Positions 1-8,621 of a DNA stretch of 64,000 nucleotides are shown here, piece by piece. The position numbers and the translations under genes were made by a program. The stretch is from JBAOHV01 sp964450685 (lineage in GTDB: Bacteria > Actinomycetota > Acidimicrobiia > Acidimicrobiales > Microtrichaceae): NCBI GenBank assembly GCA_964450685.1, contig CAYVDN010000012.1, positions 1-64,000 of the forward strand. Reading direction: 5' to 3'. Each line of letters opens with the position of its first letter. Position 1 is the first letter of the stretch. The notes under the pieces are model-generated. The model was not told the DNA's origin. It saw nothing but the letters and a program-made list of their open reading frames with translations, and did no database searches.

Positions 1-2005
1 GCCACCTCTCCACCACCGCAGCAGAGCTCAACAACGCTGCGTCGGCTGTGCAGGTGCGCACCAACAACAACCGTTGCCTCGATGTCGAAGGCCCGTCGTC
101 GGCCGACGGCGCGATCCTGCAGCAGTGGGGATGCAACTCGCCGGCTGCTGCGCAGCAGACCTGGAGCCTCGTCGCTGCTGACGGACAGTGGTTCAGCCTC
201 GTGTCGCAGCTCGCCGGCAAGTGCATGGCGCCCCAGGGCGGCGGCACCGCGGACGGCACCAAGTTCACCCAGGGTGCGTGTGACCAGAGCGCTGCCGCCC
301 AGCAGTTCAGCTCGCCAAGTCCGGGTCCTCGTGGCAGCTCATCTCGCGCCCGACCGGGAAGTGCGTCGACGTGCCGTCGAACGTGTCGAGCGACGGAACC
401 GACATGCAACTCCTCACCTGCTCGAGCGGAGCTGCGAACTCGAAGCTCTTCACCCTCACCACCACCAGCGGATCAGCAACCTCGCCGTCCACGGTGCGCG
501 CGACAGCCGCGTCCACCGTGCCCGCTGCAGGCAAGACCAACGTGCAACTCCGAGCGCGGGGCAACTGGAAATGCGCCGACGTCCGCGGCCCGTCGTCTGC
601 CGACGGCACCGTGATCCAGCAGTGGAGCTGCAGCACCCCAGCGGTGTCACAGCAGTCGATCGACATCGTCGACGACGGCGGCTCGAACCAGGTGAAGGTC
701 AAGTTCCGCAACGCCAACAAGTGCCTCCAAGCACAAGCCGACCACACCGTGGTCCAGTCGACGTGCGTCACCGGCGCGGCGAGTCAGCGTTGGACGTTCA
801 CCGAGGTCGCCGGCGGGTGGAGGCTCTCCACGGCACTCAACGGGAGATGCCTCAACTCCGCACCCAGCGGCGGCGACGGCACCGGTCTCACGATGGTGGC
901 CTGCGCCGGCACACCTCTAGCAGCTGAGCTCTGGAGCCTCACCAGCCCGGCCAATGGTTCCGTGGTCGACCTCGACGCCGACCTGCCCGCCCTCCCGACT
1001 GTCACGTACGTGAGAGACGCGACAGGGCGAATCGTCGAACGCAAGGTCAACGGCACCACCGAGGCCCGCTACTCGTTCGGCGGCAGCGGCGATTCACCGA
1101 CACTCATGCTGAACGCCTCCAACGCTGTGGTCGGGGCATCGATCAGCCTGCCCGGCGGCGTCCTCTACCAATGGATCCCGTCGACCCCAACTGCGTCGAT
1201 CTGGAACTACCCCAACCTCCAAGGCAGCCTCACCGCGTCGGCTAACCAGGCAGGCGCCAAGCTCGGAGCCACTCGGGTCCATGACCCTGACGGCAATCAG
1301 CTGGTGGGAAGCGAAACGGACACTGGCCCAGGCCAGTTCGACTACGGCTGGCTCGGGCAACACCAACGCCCTCTCGAGCACCAAGACGGCCTCCAATCGG
1401 TCATCCAGATGGGAGAGCGCCAGTACGCTCCTGCACTCGGGCGCTTCCTCGAGGTGGACCCAGTTGAAGGCGGTACATCGAACGACTACGCGTACGTCGG
1501 CGACCCGATAAACCGCCTGGACCTCAATGGTATGTGGTGCGTTATCCACAATTCGAACGGAGGCTGCAGGGGTGCGGGGGTGCTTCGCTCCGTCGTTGGA
1601 GGAGCCAAGTCCGTAGTTCGGGAGACATACCAAGTGGCCCGGTTCAGCGCGAACTCTGCCAACGGCTCTACCGCTGTGGGCCTGGTGTTGGCGCTCATAG
1701 CGGGGGCGTCGTGCAGCTGGAATGGGCAGGAGCTGATGATCCTGTGCACCGAGGCCAAGCGGCTCCGTGTGAAGGGTGGCTTTACGTTCGGCAATGTCTT
1801 CATAACTGATAAGCGGCGAGTGGGACCGGATCTGCTGCGACACGAAGCGAAACATGCGGATCAGTGGGCCCTCATGGGTTGGAGTTTTGCCGCGCTGTAC
1901 GTCGGCTCCAGCGCGCTGGTCGGTGAATGCAATGTCTGGGAAGCGATGGCAGGATATGCAGATGGCGGTTACACACAGTGCCTGCCCCAGGGGGTAGTCA
2001 AGTGA
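1..2005 (+). CDS. RHS-repeat / ricin-lectin protein with zincin-like C-terminus (5' partial, frameshifted)
   Basis: The reading frame is open at the left edge, so the N-terminus is missing. Visible are several ricin-type beta-trefoil lectin repeats (e.g. RCLDVEGPSSADG, KCVDVPSNVSSDGTDM, KCADVRGPSSADG), then an RHS core (QYAPALGRFLEVDPVEGG, DPINRLDLNG). Lectin repeats run in one frame to about position 308 and resume in another; restoring one T (AGC-TTC-GCC) near 309 rejoins them, so there is a one-base deletion or a sequence error. After the core (from about 1530) lies a variable tip of about 150 residues with a hydrophobic stretch and HEAKH at 1841-1855, followed 28 residues later by Glu in NVWEAMAG: a HExxH...E metallopeptidase-like layout. 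RHS proteins of this kind are usually large secreted or surface effectors with polymorphic toxin tips. Protease activity is inference. GC falls in the tip, as is usual for swapped toxin domains. Confidence 0.8.
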
Positions 2006-2143
2006 CTCCGAGCCCTGTCCAGGCGTTGGTGAACACCAATGAGTAGGAACCCGTGCGTAGTACCCCGTCGGCCTTTGGAGTATCTAGGCTCAAAGCGCGA
2101 GCGGTCGGGGGAGCACCCGTTGAGGCTTCGATCGGGCGGAGGT

Positions 2144-2629
2144 ATGAGGAGATTCGCCTCAACTGTCACCGCACTCGCGCTCCTTGGACTCACCGCCGGT
2201 CTGTTGTCCGGGTGCTCACCGTCCGAGGTAGGTATTGTTGGCGTCGGAGTAGACGAGCGAGGGGACCTTGTCGGCTATCTGCAGGTATGTCAGGAGGGTT
2301 CCCTCGATGACGCCTTGCTTTACGTGCCCGATGGCCCGACCCTCGGCAGATGGCAGGCCCGGCCCCCCATAACTGACTTCGCCTCGTGGTCACTCGCACG
2401 GCCCGGAGACTGGATCGCGGTGCAAGCATATCGGCCTCCACGTTCTAACGAAGAGCTGGTCCTGACCGCTGGCAGCTCAGATGGTGAATCTCGTGCTTAC
2501 TCCGTCAACTTCACGCTGAGCGAACTCAGAGGGCTCTCGCCAGGCCAGGTCTTGTTTGGCGACGAAGCCAACGGTTTCCAAACCGTGTCGGAACGCGACT
2601 TCGGAAGCGAGGCGTGTGAGTGGTTGTAG
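2144..2629 (+). CDS. Small lipoprotein, possible immunity partner of the RHS effector
   Basis: A 161-residue protein. I start it at ATG 2144 because a GGAGG sits just upstream and the sequence then begins with a clean lipoprotein signal peptide: MRRFAS, a hydrophobic stretch, and the lipobox LLSGC near residue 21. The longer upstream extension is Arg-rich and unlikely. No family is recognised; the mature part is acidic and has no clear motif. It begins 138 bases after the RHS gene on the same strand and shares its lower GC. Polymorphic toxins are commonly followed by a small immunity gene, and an exported lipoprotein would be suited to block an extracytoplasmic protease. That role is inferred from position only. 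Confidence 0.65.
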   Translation: MRRFASTVTALALLGLTAGLLSGCSPSEVGIVGVGVDERGDLVGYLQVCQEGSLDDALLYVPDGPTLGRWQARPPITDFASWSLARPGDWIAVQAYRPPRSNEELVLTAGSSDGESRAYSVNFTLSELRGLSPGQVLFGDEANGFQTVSERDFGSEACEWL

Positions 2630-3037
2630 CGCTCCATCGCTAGTTGGGTCTGCTGCTTGCTTCAGTTGACCGCAGTTGTGGCTGATCATGTGGCGTGGGC
2701 TGAAGGCGAGCCTGTGCTCAGCCGGGATGAGTTCGTCGAGTGCCCGTTGCCGGCGTCCGTCGGTGTTGGTGCGCTTGAACCAGCAAACGACTGCGCAGCT
2801 GAATTCGAATGTCAAGTCATCCCAAATCCGATGGGCGGGACTCCTCACGCCGATCCGCGTTCGCACCGAGTAGTTGGTAAGGGCTGACCAACGGTCACCC
2901 ATCGGCCCAACGAGCTGACGGTCAGGGGTGACCACCCCCGACGGGGACGTTGCTCACTGAACGTGTTCAGACTCCCGTTCAGATTCACCCCGCATGCTCT
3001 ATGGCCGCGTCCACCACCCGGGCGCAAGGAGCTGCAG
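2630..3037. other. 408-base gene-free stretch at the left border of the mobile element
   Basis: No convincing gene is seen here. It has a weak transposase-like remnant on the minus strand (listed separately) and short direct repeats of GTTCAG around 2955-2985 just ahead of the HTH gene. It may hold the left boundary of the integrative element, but I found no copy of the tRNA-Arg 3' end in it. Confidence 0.4.
2665..2830 (-). pseudogene. Possible IS3/IS481-type transposase C-terminal remnant
   Basis: Minus-strand translation gives an aromatic-rich stretch ending RRQRALDELIPAEHR. This resembles the WYN..RRHSALGYLSPAEFE end of IS3/IS481-type transposases. There is no DDE core, no upstream half and no terminal repeats, so it would be a decayed scrap. 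The resemblance is short and could be chance. Confidence 0.22.
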
Positions 3038-3370
3038 ATGTCGAACCCAGACCTATTCACCGTCGCCGAAGCAGCCGTCGTGCTGCGGATTGGCCGCACG
3101 ACCGCTTTCGAGCTCGTCCGGCGCGACTTCGACTCGGGAGGTGGTGAAGGCCTCGCCGTCGTTCGTGTCGGCGGTCAGTTCCGGGTGCCTCGGTCGGCGC
3201 TGGAGCGGATCGTGGGCGGACCGGTCACGTGCCTCGTCGGCAGCAGTTCCCGATTCGAGCCGACGCCGTGCTCGGTTCCCTCGCCAGCGACATCCTCCCG
3301 AGATCAGCGTTCGACCTCGGCGCCGCCCTCGTCTTCTTCCGCAGACGCCGAACCGACCCTGCCGTTCTGA
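3038..3370 (+). CDS. Excisionase-like helix-turn-helix DNA-binding protein
   Basis: A 110-residue protein started at ATG 3038, with AAGGAG about 7 bases upstream. Residues 5-55 form an HTH_17/MerR-like winged helix typical of excisionases: LFTVAEAAVVLRIGRTTAFE, then a wing ending VGGQFRVPRSALERIV. The C-terminal half is Ser/Pro-rich and low complexity. It sits about 120 bases upstream of the relaxase. In actinobacterial integrative elements such small HTH proteins act as Xis or as a regulator of transfer genes; which applies here cannot be seen. Confidence 0.8.
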   Translation: MSNPDLFTVAEAAVVLRIGRTTAFELVRRDFDSGGGEGLAVVRVGGQFRVPRSALERIVGGPVTCLVGSSSRFEPTPCSVPSPATSSRDQRSTSAPPSSSSADAEPTLPF

Positions 3371-3488
3371 TGAAAACGGCTGCGACGATGACTCGCATCA
3401 GCTCGTGGTCAGATGCCATCTCGTTCGACGCACTTGCACCATGGTGCCCGCGTCCGACGCTCATCGATTCGGGCGACGGAGCCCGGCC

Positions 3489-6044
3489 GTGCTGAGCATC
3501 GGCAAGCTCGCCGCCGGAGCCGGCGCCTACTACACGTCGATGGTCGCCGACGGCGCCGAGGAGTACTACACCGGCGACCGCGAGGCGCCAGGTCGATGGG
3601 TCGGTCGGGGTTCCGCCGAACTGGGCCTCCTCGGATCCGTCCAGTCGGAGGACTTCGCATCGGTGCTCGAGCACCGGCTGCCTGGTACCGACGTTCGCAT
3701 CACCGCGGCCAGATCGGCCCCGACGGTCGCCGCTTTCGATGCGACGTTCTGCGCGCCCAAATCGGTGTCGATCCTGCACGGACTCGGTAGCGACGAGCTG
3801 CGTGCCGTGGTTCGCGACGCTCACGACGCCGCGGTGAACGCGGCGCTGGCGGTGTTCGAGGACGAGGCAGCGCGCGGGCGCCGGGGCCGTGGGGGCTCCC
3901 TCGTCGTGGACGGCGACGGCTTCGTCGGCGCAGCGTTCCGCCACCGCACGTCTCGAGCAGGCGACCCGCACCTGCACACCCACCTGGTCATCGCCAACCT
4001 CGTGCAAGGCCCCGATGATCGCTGGACCGCCCTCGACGCCCGTCCGCTCTTCCACTGGGCGAAGCCCGTCGGCTACCTCTACGAAGCACATCTGCGGCAC
4101 GAGCTGACGCAACGACTCGGAGCCGAGTGGCTGCCGATCCGTCACGGCATCGCTGATCTCCGGGTCGTTCCGAAGCCGGTTATCGAGGAGTTCTCGACCC
4201 GTCGTCGTGAGATCGCTGCGCACCTGGAGGCGTCGGGCTTCGAGTCCGCACGCGCTGCACAGCTCGCCGCCTATGCGACTCGGCGGATGAAGGACCACAT
4301 CTCGACGCCCGAGACCCTGGCGGCAGGATGGCAGCGTCGGGCCGAAGCCCACGGCTTCGACGGAGAGTGCGTCAGCCGGGCTCTCCTGAACAACGACGCC
4401 GCCACGGCCCCCGGCGTTCTTGATCTGGACAGCCTGTTCGCACAGCTCGCGGCGCCGGACGGATTGACTTCGAGCCGATCCACCTTCGGCCGTCGCGACG
4501 TGATCCAGGCCATCTGCCAGCGGCTCCCCGACGGCGCTCCCGTCGATCGGATCATCGAGTGGAGCGAGCAGTTCCTCGAGTCCGGTCACTGCATCCAACT
4601 TGCCGGCGGATCATCGCCGACGATCCGTACCCGAAGCGGGACAACAATCGCTGCACGAACCGACGAGACGACCTTCACGACCCCCGACATGCTCGCGACC
4701 GAACGACGCCTCGTTGACGGCGCGCTCGCACGCGTGCGTGACCGGGTCGGAGAGGCGACGCTCGACCAGGTAGGTGCTGCCCTCTCCGCGCGCCCCACGA
4801 TGTCGGACGAGCAGGAGCTGATGGTGTGGCAGATCTGTACGTCCGGCCGCGGCGTGGACGTCGTCGAGGGCGTCGCAGGCGCCGGCAAGACCTTCGCCCT
4901 CGCCGCGGCCCGCGAGGCGTGGCAAGCGGCGGGCCATTCGGTGATCGGCTGCGCGCTCGCAGCCAAGGCGGCGCGCCAGCTGCAGACCGACGCCGGAATC
5001 CCGTCGCAGACGATCGACCGACTGCTGCTCGACCTCGACCGCCCCGAGGCGGGAGGGTTCGGGCCGAGCACGGTGCTTGTCGTCGACGAGGCGGCGATGG
5101 TCGGCACTCGCAAGCTGGGCCGGCTGCTCGACCACGCGGCGAACGCGCGAGCGAAGGTCGTGCTGGTCGGCGATCCTTGCCAGCTCCCGGAGATCGAGGC
5201 GGGCGGCGCGTTCGTGGGACTCGGCGCGCGGCTCGGCAACGTCGGGTTGGTGGAGAACCGCCGCCAGCGCGATCCATGGGAGCGCGCCGCCCTCGCCCGG
5301 TTGCGTGCCGGGGACACCGACCCGGTCATCGACGAGTACCTCGACCGCGGGCGCGTCACGATTGCCTCGACTGCCACCGACGCACGGTGTCGGATGGTCG
5401 AGGAGTGGATGGCCGTACGTGGTGACCAGACGGCGGTGATGCTGGCCAGTCGGCTCGAGGACGTCGAGCAGCTCAACGAGCTGGCTCGAGTGCGGCTCGC
5501 CGAGTCCGGGGTGATCGGCGGCGATGACGTCGTGCTCGGCGGCCGAGGCTTCGCAGAAGGTGACCTCGTCCTCGCACTGCGCAACGACCGGCGACTCGAC
5601 GTGTTGAACGGCACCAGGGCGGTGATCGAGCGCATCGACATCGAGCACCAGGCGATCCACTGCCGCACCGACGACCACCGACCGCTCCGGCTGCCGTTCG
5701 ACTACGCATCGAGCCGCCACCTCACCCACGCCTACGCCATGACGATCCACAAGGCTCAGGGCGCGACCTACGACCGATGTTTCGTGCTCGCCGGCGACCA
5801 GTTCACCAAGGAGTCGGCCTACACCGCGCTGTCCCGCGCCCGGTCTGGGACCGACCTCTACGTCGTGTCCGAGCACGCCCGCGTGGACGAAGCACACATG
5901 TCGGAACTGCAGACCGGAGCCAACGAGGTGCTTCGGTCAGCCGTCCGTCGCTCCGGTGCCAAGCAGCTCGCCCTCGAGTCCGAGCCGACGGGAGGGCATG
6001 CGCCGGAGACCGACGAGGATCTCGGAGCTGATGTGGGTCTGTGA
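3489..6044 (+). CDS. MobF-family conjugative relaxase-helicase (TrwC/TraA-like)
   Basis: An 851-residue protein. I choose GTG 3489 because family members begin with LSIGKLAAG..YYT; ATG 3441 is an in-frame alternative. N-terminal relaxase: tyrosines in GAYYTS and EEYYTG (nicking), FDATFCAPKSVSILHG, and the metal-binding histidine triad DPHLHTHLVIAN. C-terminal RecD-like helicase: Walker A EGVAGAGKTFAL, Walker B VVDEAAMVG, QLPEIEAGG, AMTIHKAQGATYD and YTALSRARSG. The enzyme would nick at oriT, stay covalently bound to the 5' end and unwind the strand for transfer. No coupling protein or type IV secretion genes are nearby, so the element looks mobilizable rather than self-transmissible. Confidence 0.92.
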   Translation: MLSIGKLAAGAGAYYTSMVADGAEEYYTGDREAPGRWVGRGSAELGLLGSVQSEDFASVLEHRLPGTDVRITAARSAPTVAAFDATFCAPKSVSILHGLGSDELRAVVRDAHDAAVNAALAVFEDEAARGRRGRGGSLVVDGDGFVGAAFRHRTSRAGDPHLHTHLVIANLVQGPDDRWTALDARPLFHWAKPVGYLYEAHLRHELTQRLGAEWLPIRHGIADLRVVPKPVIEEFSTRRREIAAHLEASGFESARAAQLAAYATRRMKDHISTPETLAAGWQRRAEAHGFDGECVSRALLNNDAATAPGVLDLDSLFAQLAAPDGLTSSRSTFGRRDVIQAICQRLPDGAPVDRIIEWSEQFLESGHCIQLAGGSSPTIRTRSGTTIAARTDETTFTTPDMLATERRLVDGALARVRDRVGEATLDQVGAALSARPTMSDEQELMVWQICTSGRGVDVVEGVAGAGKTFALAAAREAWQAAGHSVIGCALAAKAARQLQTDAGIPSQTIDRLLLDLDRPEAGGFGPSTVLVVDEAAMVGTRKLGRLLDHAANARAKVVLVGDPCQLPEIEAGGAFVGLGARLGNVGLVENRRQRDPWERAALARLRAGDTDPVIDEYLDRGRVTIASTATDARCRMVEEWMAVRGDQTAVMLASRLEDVEQLNELARVRLAESGVIGGDDVVLGGRGFAEGDLVLALRNDRRLDVLNGTRAVIERIDIEHQAIHCRTDDHRPLRLPFDYASSRHLTHAYAMTIHKAQGATYDRCFVLAGDQFTKESAYTALSRARSGTDLYVVSEHARVDEAHMSELQTGANEVLRSAVRRSGAKQLALESEPTGGHAPETDEDLGADVGL

Positions 6045-6070
6045 GCGGAGGCTCGGTGTGCTCGGCGGGT

Positions 6071-6331
6071 TCAGATACCGGCGAGGTACTTCGACACGCT
6101 GACGCTGCCATCGAAGTAGTTAGCGTGGGTCAGCTTCACCGTCTCGATCGAGTCGGAACCGACGAGCACGATCTCCACCCGCGTTTGGTCACCGTATTGG
6201 GCTTCCTTGGAGGCGTACGCAGCCACAGCGGCGTCCGAGTCCTCGCCGAACTCCTGGGTTTCGATCAGCTTCCCCTGCTCGTGATCGAACACGAGCAGGA
6301 AGTGCTGGATGCGGTCAGCTCGCGAAGTCAT
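6071..6331 (-). CDS. Conserved-looking 86-residue protein, last gene of the HEPN operon
   Basis: A soluble acidic protein with no transmembrane segment and no family I can name with confidence. It starts MTSRADRIQHFLLVFDHEQG and contains VLVGSDSIETVKLTHANYF. Its ATG overlaps the stop of the HEPN gene by four bases (ATGA), so the two are translationally coupled. It ends 26 bases from the end of the convergent relaxase gene. A role with the HEPN protein is inferred only from coupling. Confidence 0.7.
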   Translation of the reverse strand: MTSRADRIQHFLLVFDHEQGKLIETQEFGEDSDAAVAAYASKEAQYGDQTRVEIVLVGSDSIETVKLTHANYFDGSVSVSKYLAGI

Positions 6332-6860
6332 CGCAGCTGCGTGTTGAGTGCGATGAGCGCGAGGAAGCTTTGCAGGTCGGGGTCGGACTGGTGGTGGTCC
6401 AGAAGCTCCAGCACGCGGGACGCCTGCGCTACGTGAGTTAAGGCGGTTGCCTTGCCCACGACGTAGAGGTGGTCGTAATCGGCTTGGTGCCGAGCCTCCT
6501 GGAGTTCGGCGACATGTGTGGCGAGCTCTTGAATCACCGGGTTCGATTGCAGGTCAGAGACAATGGCCTGGACGTGTTGCTTGCCGGCTCCTGCCTTCTG
6601 CTTTCGCACCAGCCGCACACCTCGGCGAGTCGGCCGTGGTCGATGGAGCGTCTCAGCCGGTGGCGGTCATCGTTGGAGGACAAGGGCGCAAGCTGGAGCG
6701 TGATCGCCAGGCTCACGGCATGGAACGCCGAGTAGTACGCAGACGAAACGGCTCTCCTCAGCCAGATCGGTCGAGGCCGGCCGACACCATCCTGGTGGTT
6801 CGCTAGAGCCCGGGCATGCTCAAGGAGCTTCCTCGGATCGATCGGGACAGCTTGCGCCAT
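6328..6860 (-). CDS. HEPN-domain protein with RNase motif, single-base frameshift
   Basis: Starting at ATG 6858-6860 the protein reads MAQAVPIDPRKLLEHARALA, then RPRPIWLRRAVSSAYYSAFH and RRSIDHGRLAEVCGW, after which homology-like sequence continues in a different frame (VRKQKAGAGKQHVQAIV...ALNTQLR). Adding one G in TGG(G)TGCG near 6609-6610 restores one protein of about 177 residues. The RxxxxH motif (RRSIDH) matches the HEPN ribonuclease signature found in toxins and defence proteins. The gene lies between two small genes, one base after the first and overlapping the second. Either the toxin has been inactivated by a one-base deletion or this is a sequencing error. Confidence 0.75.
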
Positions 6861-6861
6861 G

Positions 6862-7182
6862 TCAGATCGACGGGTCGTCGTCGGGGGCGAAGTCCTCCGG
6901 GGAAGTCTGCTGGAACGATGTGCTCCACCTGGACTCGATACCACGAGCTGCGGCCTGTTCATCGATGCCCCGCAGCAACGACTGGATGTCGTCGAACGGC
7001 CAGGTGTCTTCACCCGGAGGGGGATCCTCCAGCGTCACCGTGAATCGGATCAACGGTTGGCCGTCGGCCGCTTCGTCGAGAGCGACCCTCGCCTCGTTGA
7101 CGCGGATGCTTCCGAACGACCGGCCTTCGAGCCAGCGACAGACGGCATGTTCGGGCGAGTCGACGGCGGCCGTGCTGGTCAT
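6862..7182 (-). CDS. 106-residue protein, first gene of the HEPN operon (candidate antitoxin or partner)
   Basis: An acidic soluble protein beginning MTSTAAVDSPEHAVCRWLEG with FTVTLEDPPPGEDTWPFDD in the middle. I do not recognise a domain. Its stop is separated from the HEPN start by a single base (TGACATG), so they are co-translated. A small acidic protein encoded just ahead of a HEPN RNase suits an antitoxin or cofactor, but nothing in the sequence proves it. It is 37 bases downstream of the end of the integrase gene, on the same strand. Confidence 0.7.
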   Translation of the reverse strand: MTSTAAVDSPEHAVCRWLEGRSFGSIRVNEARVALDEAADGQPLIRFTVTLEDPPPGEDTWPFDDIQSLLRGIDEQAAARGIESRWSTSFQQTSPEDFAPDDDPSI

Positions 7183-7219
7183 GAGTCCAGCATAAGGGCG
7201 GCCGTTCTAGCCGGGTAGG

Positions 7220-8374
7220 TCAGTTCTCGCCGCCCGACCACCCTGCCACGCGCCCGCCGATGCGATCGCTGACGGCGCGGAGCGAGTCGGGGAGTGCGTG
7301 GGCGTAGGTGCGCATGAGCATGTCGGGGGAGTGGCCGAGCACGTCGGCGACCGCTCGCAGCTCCCCGAGGTCGGTGGCTTGCCGGACCATGTGCGTCGCC
7401 GCGGTGTGACGAAGGCCGTGCGAGGCGAGGCGCGGCACGCCGGCCTGCTTCACGAGTCGGTCGAGGGTCTGGTCAAAGTTCCCGGGCGACACCCGGTTGC
7501 CGGTTCGGGTCGCCAGCACCAGGTTCTGGTCGTCCCAGTCGTCCCGGGCGAGGACCCGCTCCTCGTCCTGTAGTCGTCGGTGGGCAGCGAGGTGTTCGGC
7601 AGTGTCGGCGTCGATCGCGAACGTCCGCCGTGACCGCTCGTTCTTCCCCTCGGTCCAGACCGGCCGGCCCTCGACCTCGATGAGCGCCTCGTCGACCCGA
7701 ACGGTGCGTTCGTCGAAGTCGATGTCGTCCCACTTCAGCGCGAGCAGCTCGCTGCGTCGCAGCCCGTAGAGCGTCGACAGCCGGATGGGGCCAGCCCAGC
7801 GGTGGTCGTCGATCGCGGTCAGGAACGTGCGGATCCGGTTCTCGTCCCAGGCGTCGACTTCCTTCGGCCGCTGGGGTTTGACCACTCGCTTCGGCACGGG
7901 CACGCGCGCGGCAGGGTTCCGCCGGATGAGCCCTTCGTCGAGGGCGTCCTCGAGCGCCGCACGGAGGACCCGCCGGATGATCGTGATCGACCGCTTGTTG
8001 AGCGCCCCTCCGGCGGCGAGCTCGTCGTACCAGCGGGCGATGTCCGAGCGGTCGAGCTGGTCGAGGCGAATCGCACCGAGCGCCTTGCGGATGTGGCCGG
8101 CGGCCCAGCGGTTCTGCATCTGGGACTTCTCGGTGATGTCGGTCTTGGACGCCACCCACTGATCGACCAACCAGCCGACGGTCCCGCTGGACCCGCCTTC
8201 TGCCCGTTCGGCAGCGAACTCCGCGGCTGCGGTCCGAGCTGCGCGCTGAGACGTGTACGTGCCGAGCTGGCGTGGTCGGTGTCTGCCCGTCTCGGTGTCG
8301 ATGCCGTCCAGGCGCACGACCCACTTGTCGCGCTGCTTGCGAACGGTCGGCTGTCCGGTTGCCTTCCAGCCCAT
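7220..8374 (-). CDS. Tyrosine site-specific integrase
   Basis: A 384-residue phage/ICE-type integrase. An N-terminal arm-binding domain (RKQRDKWVVRLDG...RQLGTYTSQRAA) is followed by a SAM-like core-binding domain (about 65-160) and the catalytic domain with Arg in TLYGLRRSELLALKW, the HGLRH box, LGHSPDM and the nucleophile in RTYAHA. The gene lies 162 bases from the 3' end of tRNA-Arg(ACG), oriented as expected for an integrase using that tRNA as attB. Two copies of TGATACA (8430-8455) in between could be arm-type sites. The start is ATG 8372-8374; a GGTCCTC/GAGGACC inverted repeat (8379-8403) lies just upstream and may be an operator. Confidence 0.93.
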   Translation of the reverse strand: MGWKATGQPTVRKQRDKWVVRLDGIDTETGRHRPRQLGTYTSQRAARTAAAEFAAERAEGGSSGTVGWLVDQWVASKTDITEKSQMQNRWAAGHIRKALGAIRLDQLDRSDIARWYDELAAGGALNKRSITIIRRVLRAALEDALDEGLIRRNPAARVPVPKRVVKPQRPKEVDAWDENRIRTFLTAIDDHRWAGPIRLSTLYGLRRSELLALKWDDIDFDERTVRVDEALIEVEGRPVWTEGKNERSRRTFAIDADTAEHLAAHRRLQDEERVLARDDWDDQNLVLATRTGNRVSPGNFDQTLDRLVKQAGVPRLASHGLRHTAATHMVRQATDLGELRAVADVLGHSPDMLMRTYAHALPDSLRAVSDRIGGRVAGWSGGEN

Positions 8375-8458
8375 CTTCGGTCCTCCTCGTGTTGGTGAGG
8401 ACCAGCCCGTGCCGGTCGATACCGCCCCGTCTGCTGATACATCCGTGATACACCGGGC

Positions 8459-8491
8459 AAAAGAGAAGGGCCCCGGCCGAAGCCGGGACCC
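8459..8491 (-). terminator. Rho-independent terminator of tRNA-Arg
   Basis: Read on the minus strand: a 10-bp stem (GGGTCCCGGC / GCCGGGGCCC, one G-U pair) with a TTCG tetraloop, followed by TTCTCTTTT. It lies 44 bases past the tRNA 3' end and would also insulate the integrase from tRNA/cydC readthrough. Confidence 0.85.
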
Positions 8492-8535
8492 TTGACGGTA
8501 CCTGAATCCTCTGCAATTGCAAGGGATCTGTTGTG

Positions 8536-8609
8536 TGCGCTCGGAGGGACTCGAACCCCCAACCTTCTGATCCGTAGTCAGATGCTCTATCCAATTGAGC
8601 TACGAGCGC
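8536..8609 (-). tRNA. tRNA-Arg (anticodon ACG)
   Basis: Minus-strand cloverleaf with 7-bp acceptor stem GCGCTCG/CGAGCGC, D-arm TAGCTCAATTGGATAGAGCA, anticodon loop CTACGGA within CTGA/TCAG, and T-arm GGGGTTCGAGTCCC. CCA is not encoded. It starts 12 bases after the end of cydC on the same strand and is the probable integration site of the element to its left. Confidence 0.95.
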
Positions 8610-8621
8610 AGAGCGGCCACA

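Noticed and set aside
2994..3488. N-terminal extension of the relaxase frame to 2994
   Set aside because: It overlaps the HTH gene out of frame. MobF relaxases begin at the LSIGKLAAG motif.
8375..8535. Small genes between the integrase and tRNA-Arg
   Set aside because: Only short antisense frames over the terminator and tRNA; no ribosome site or codon bias.
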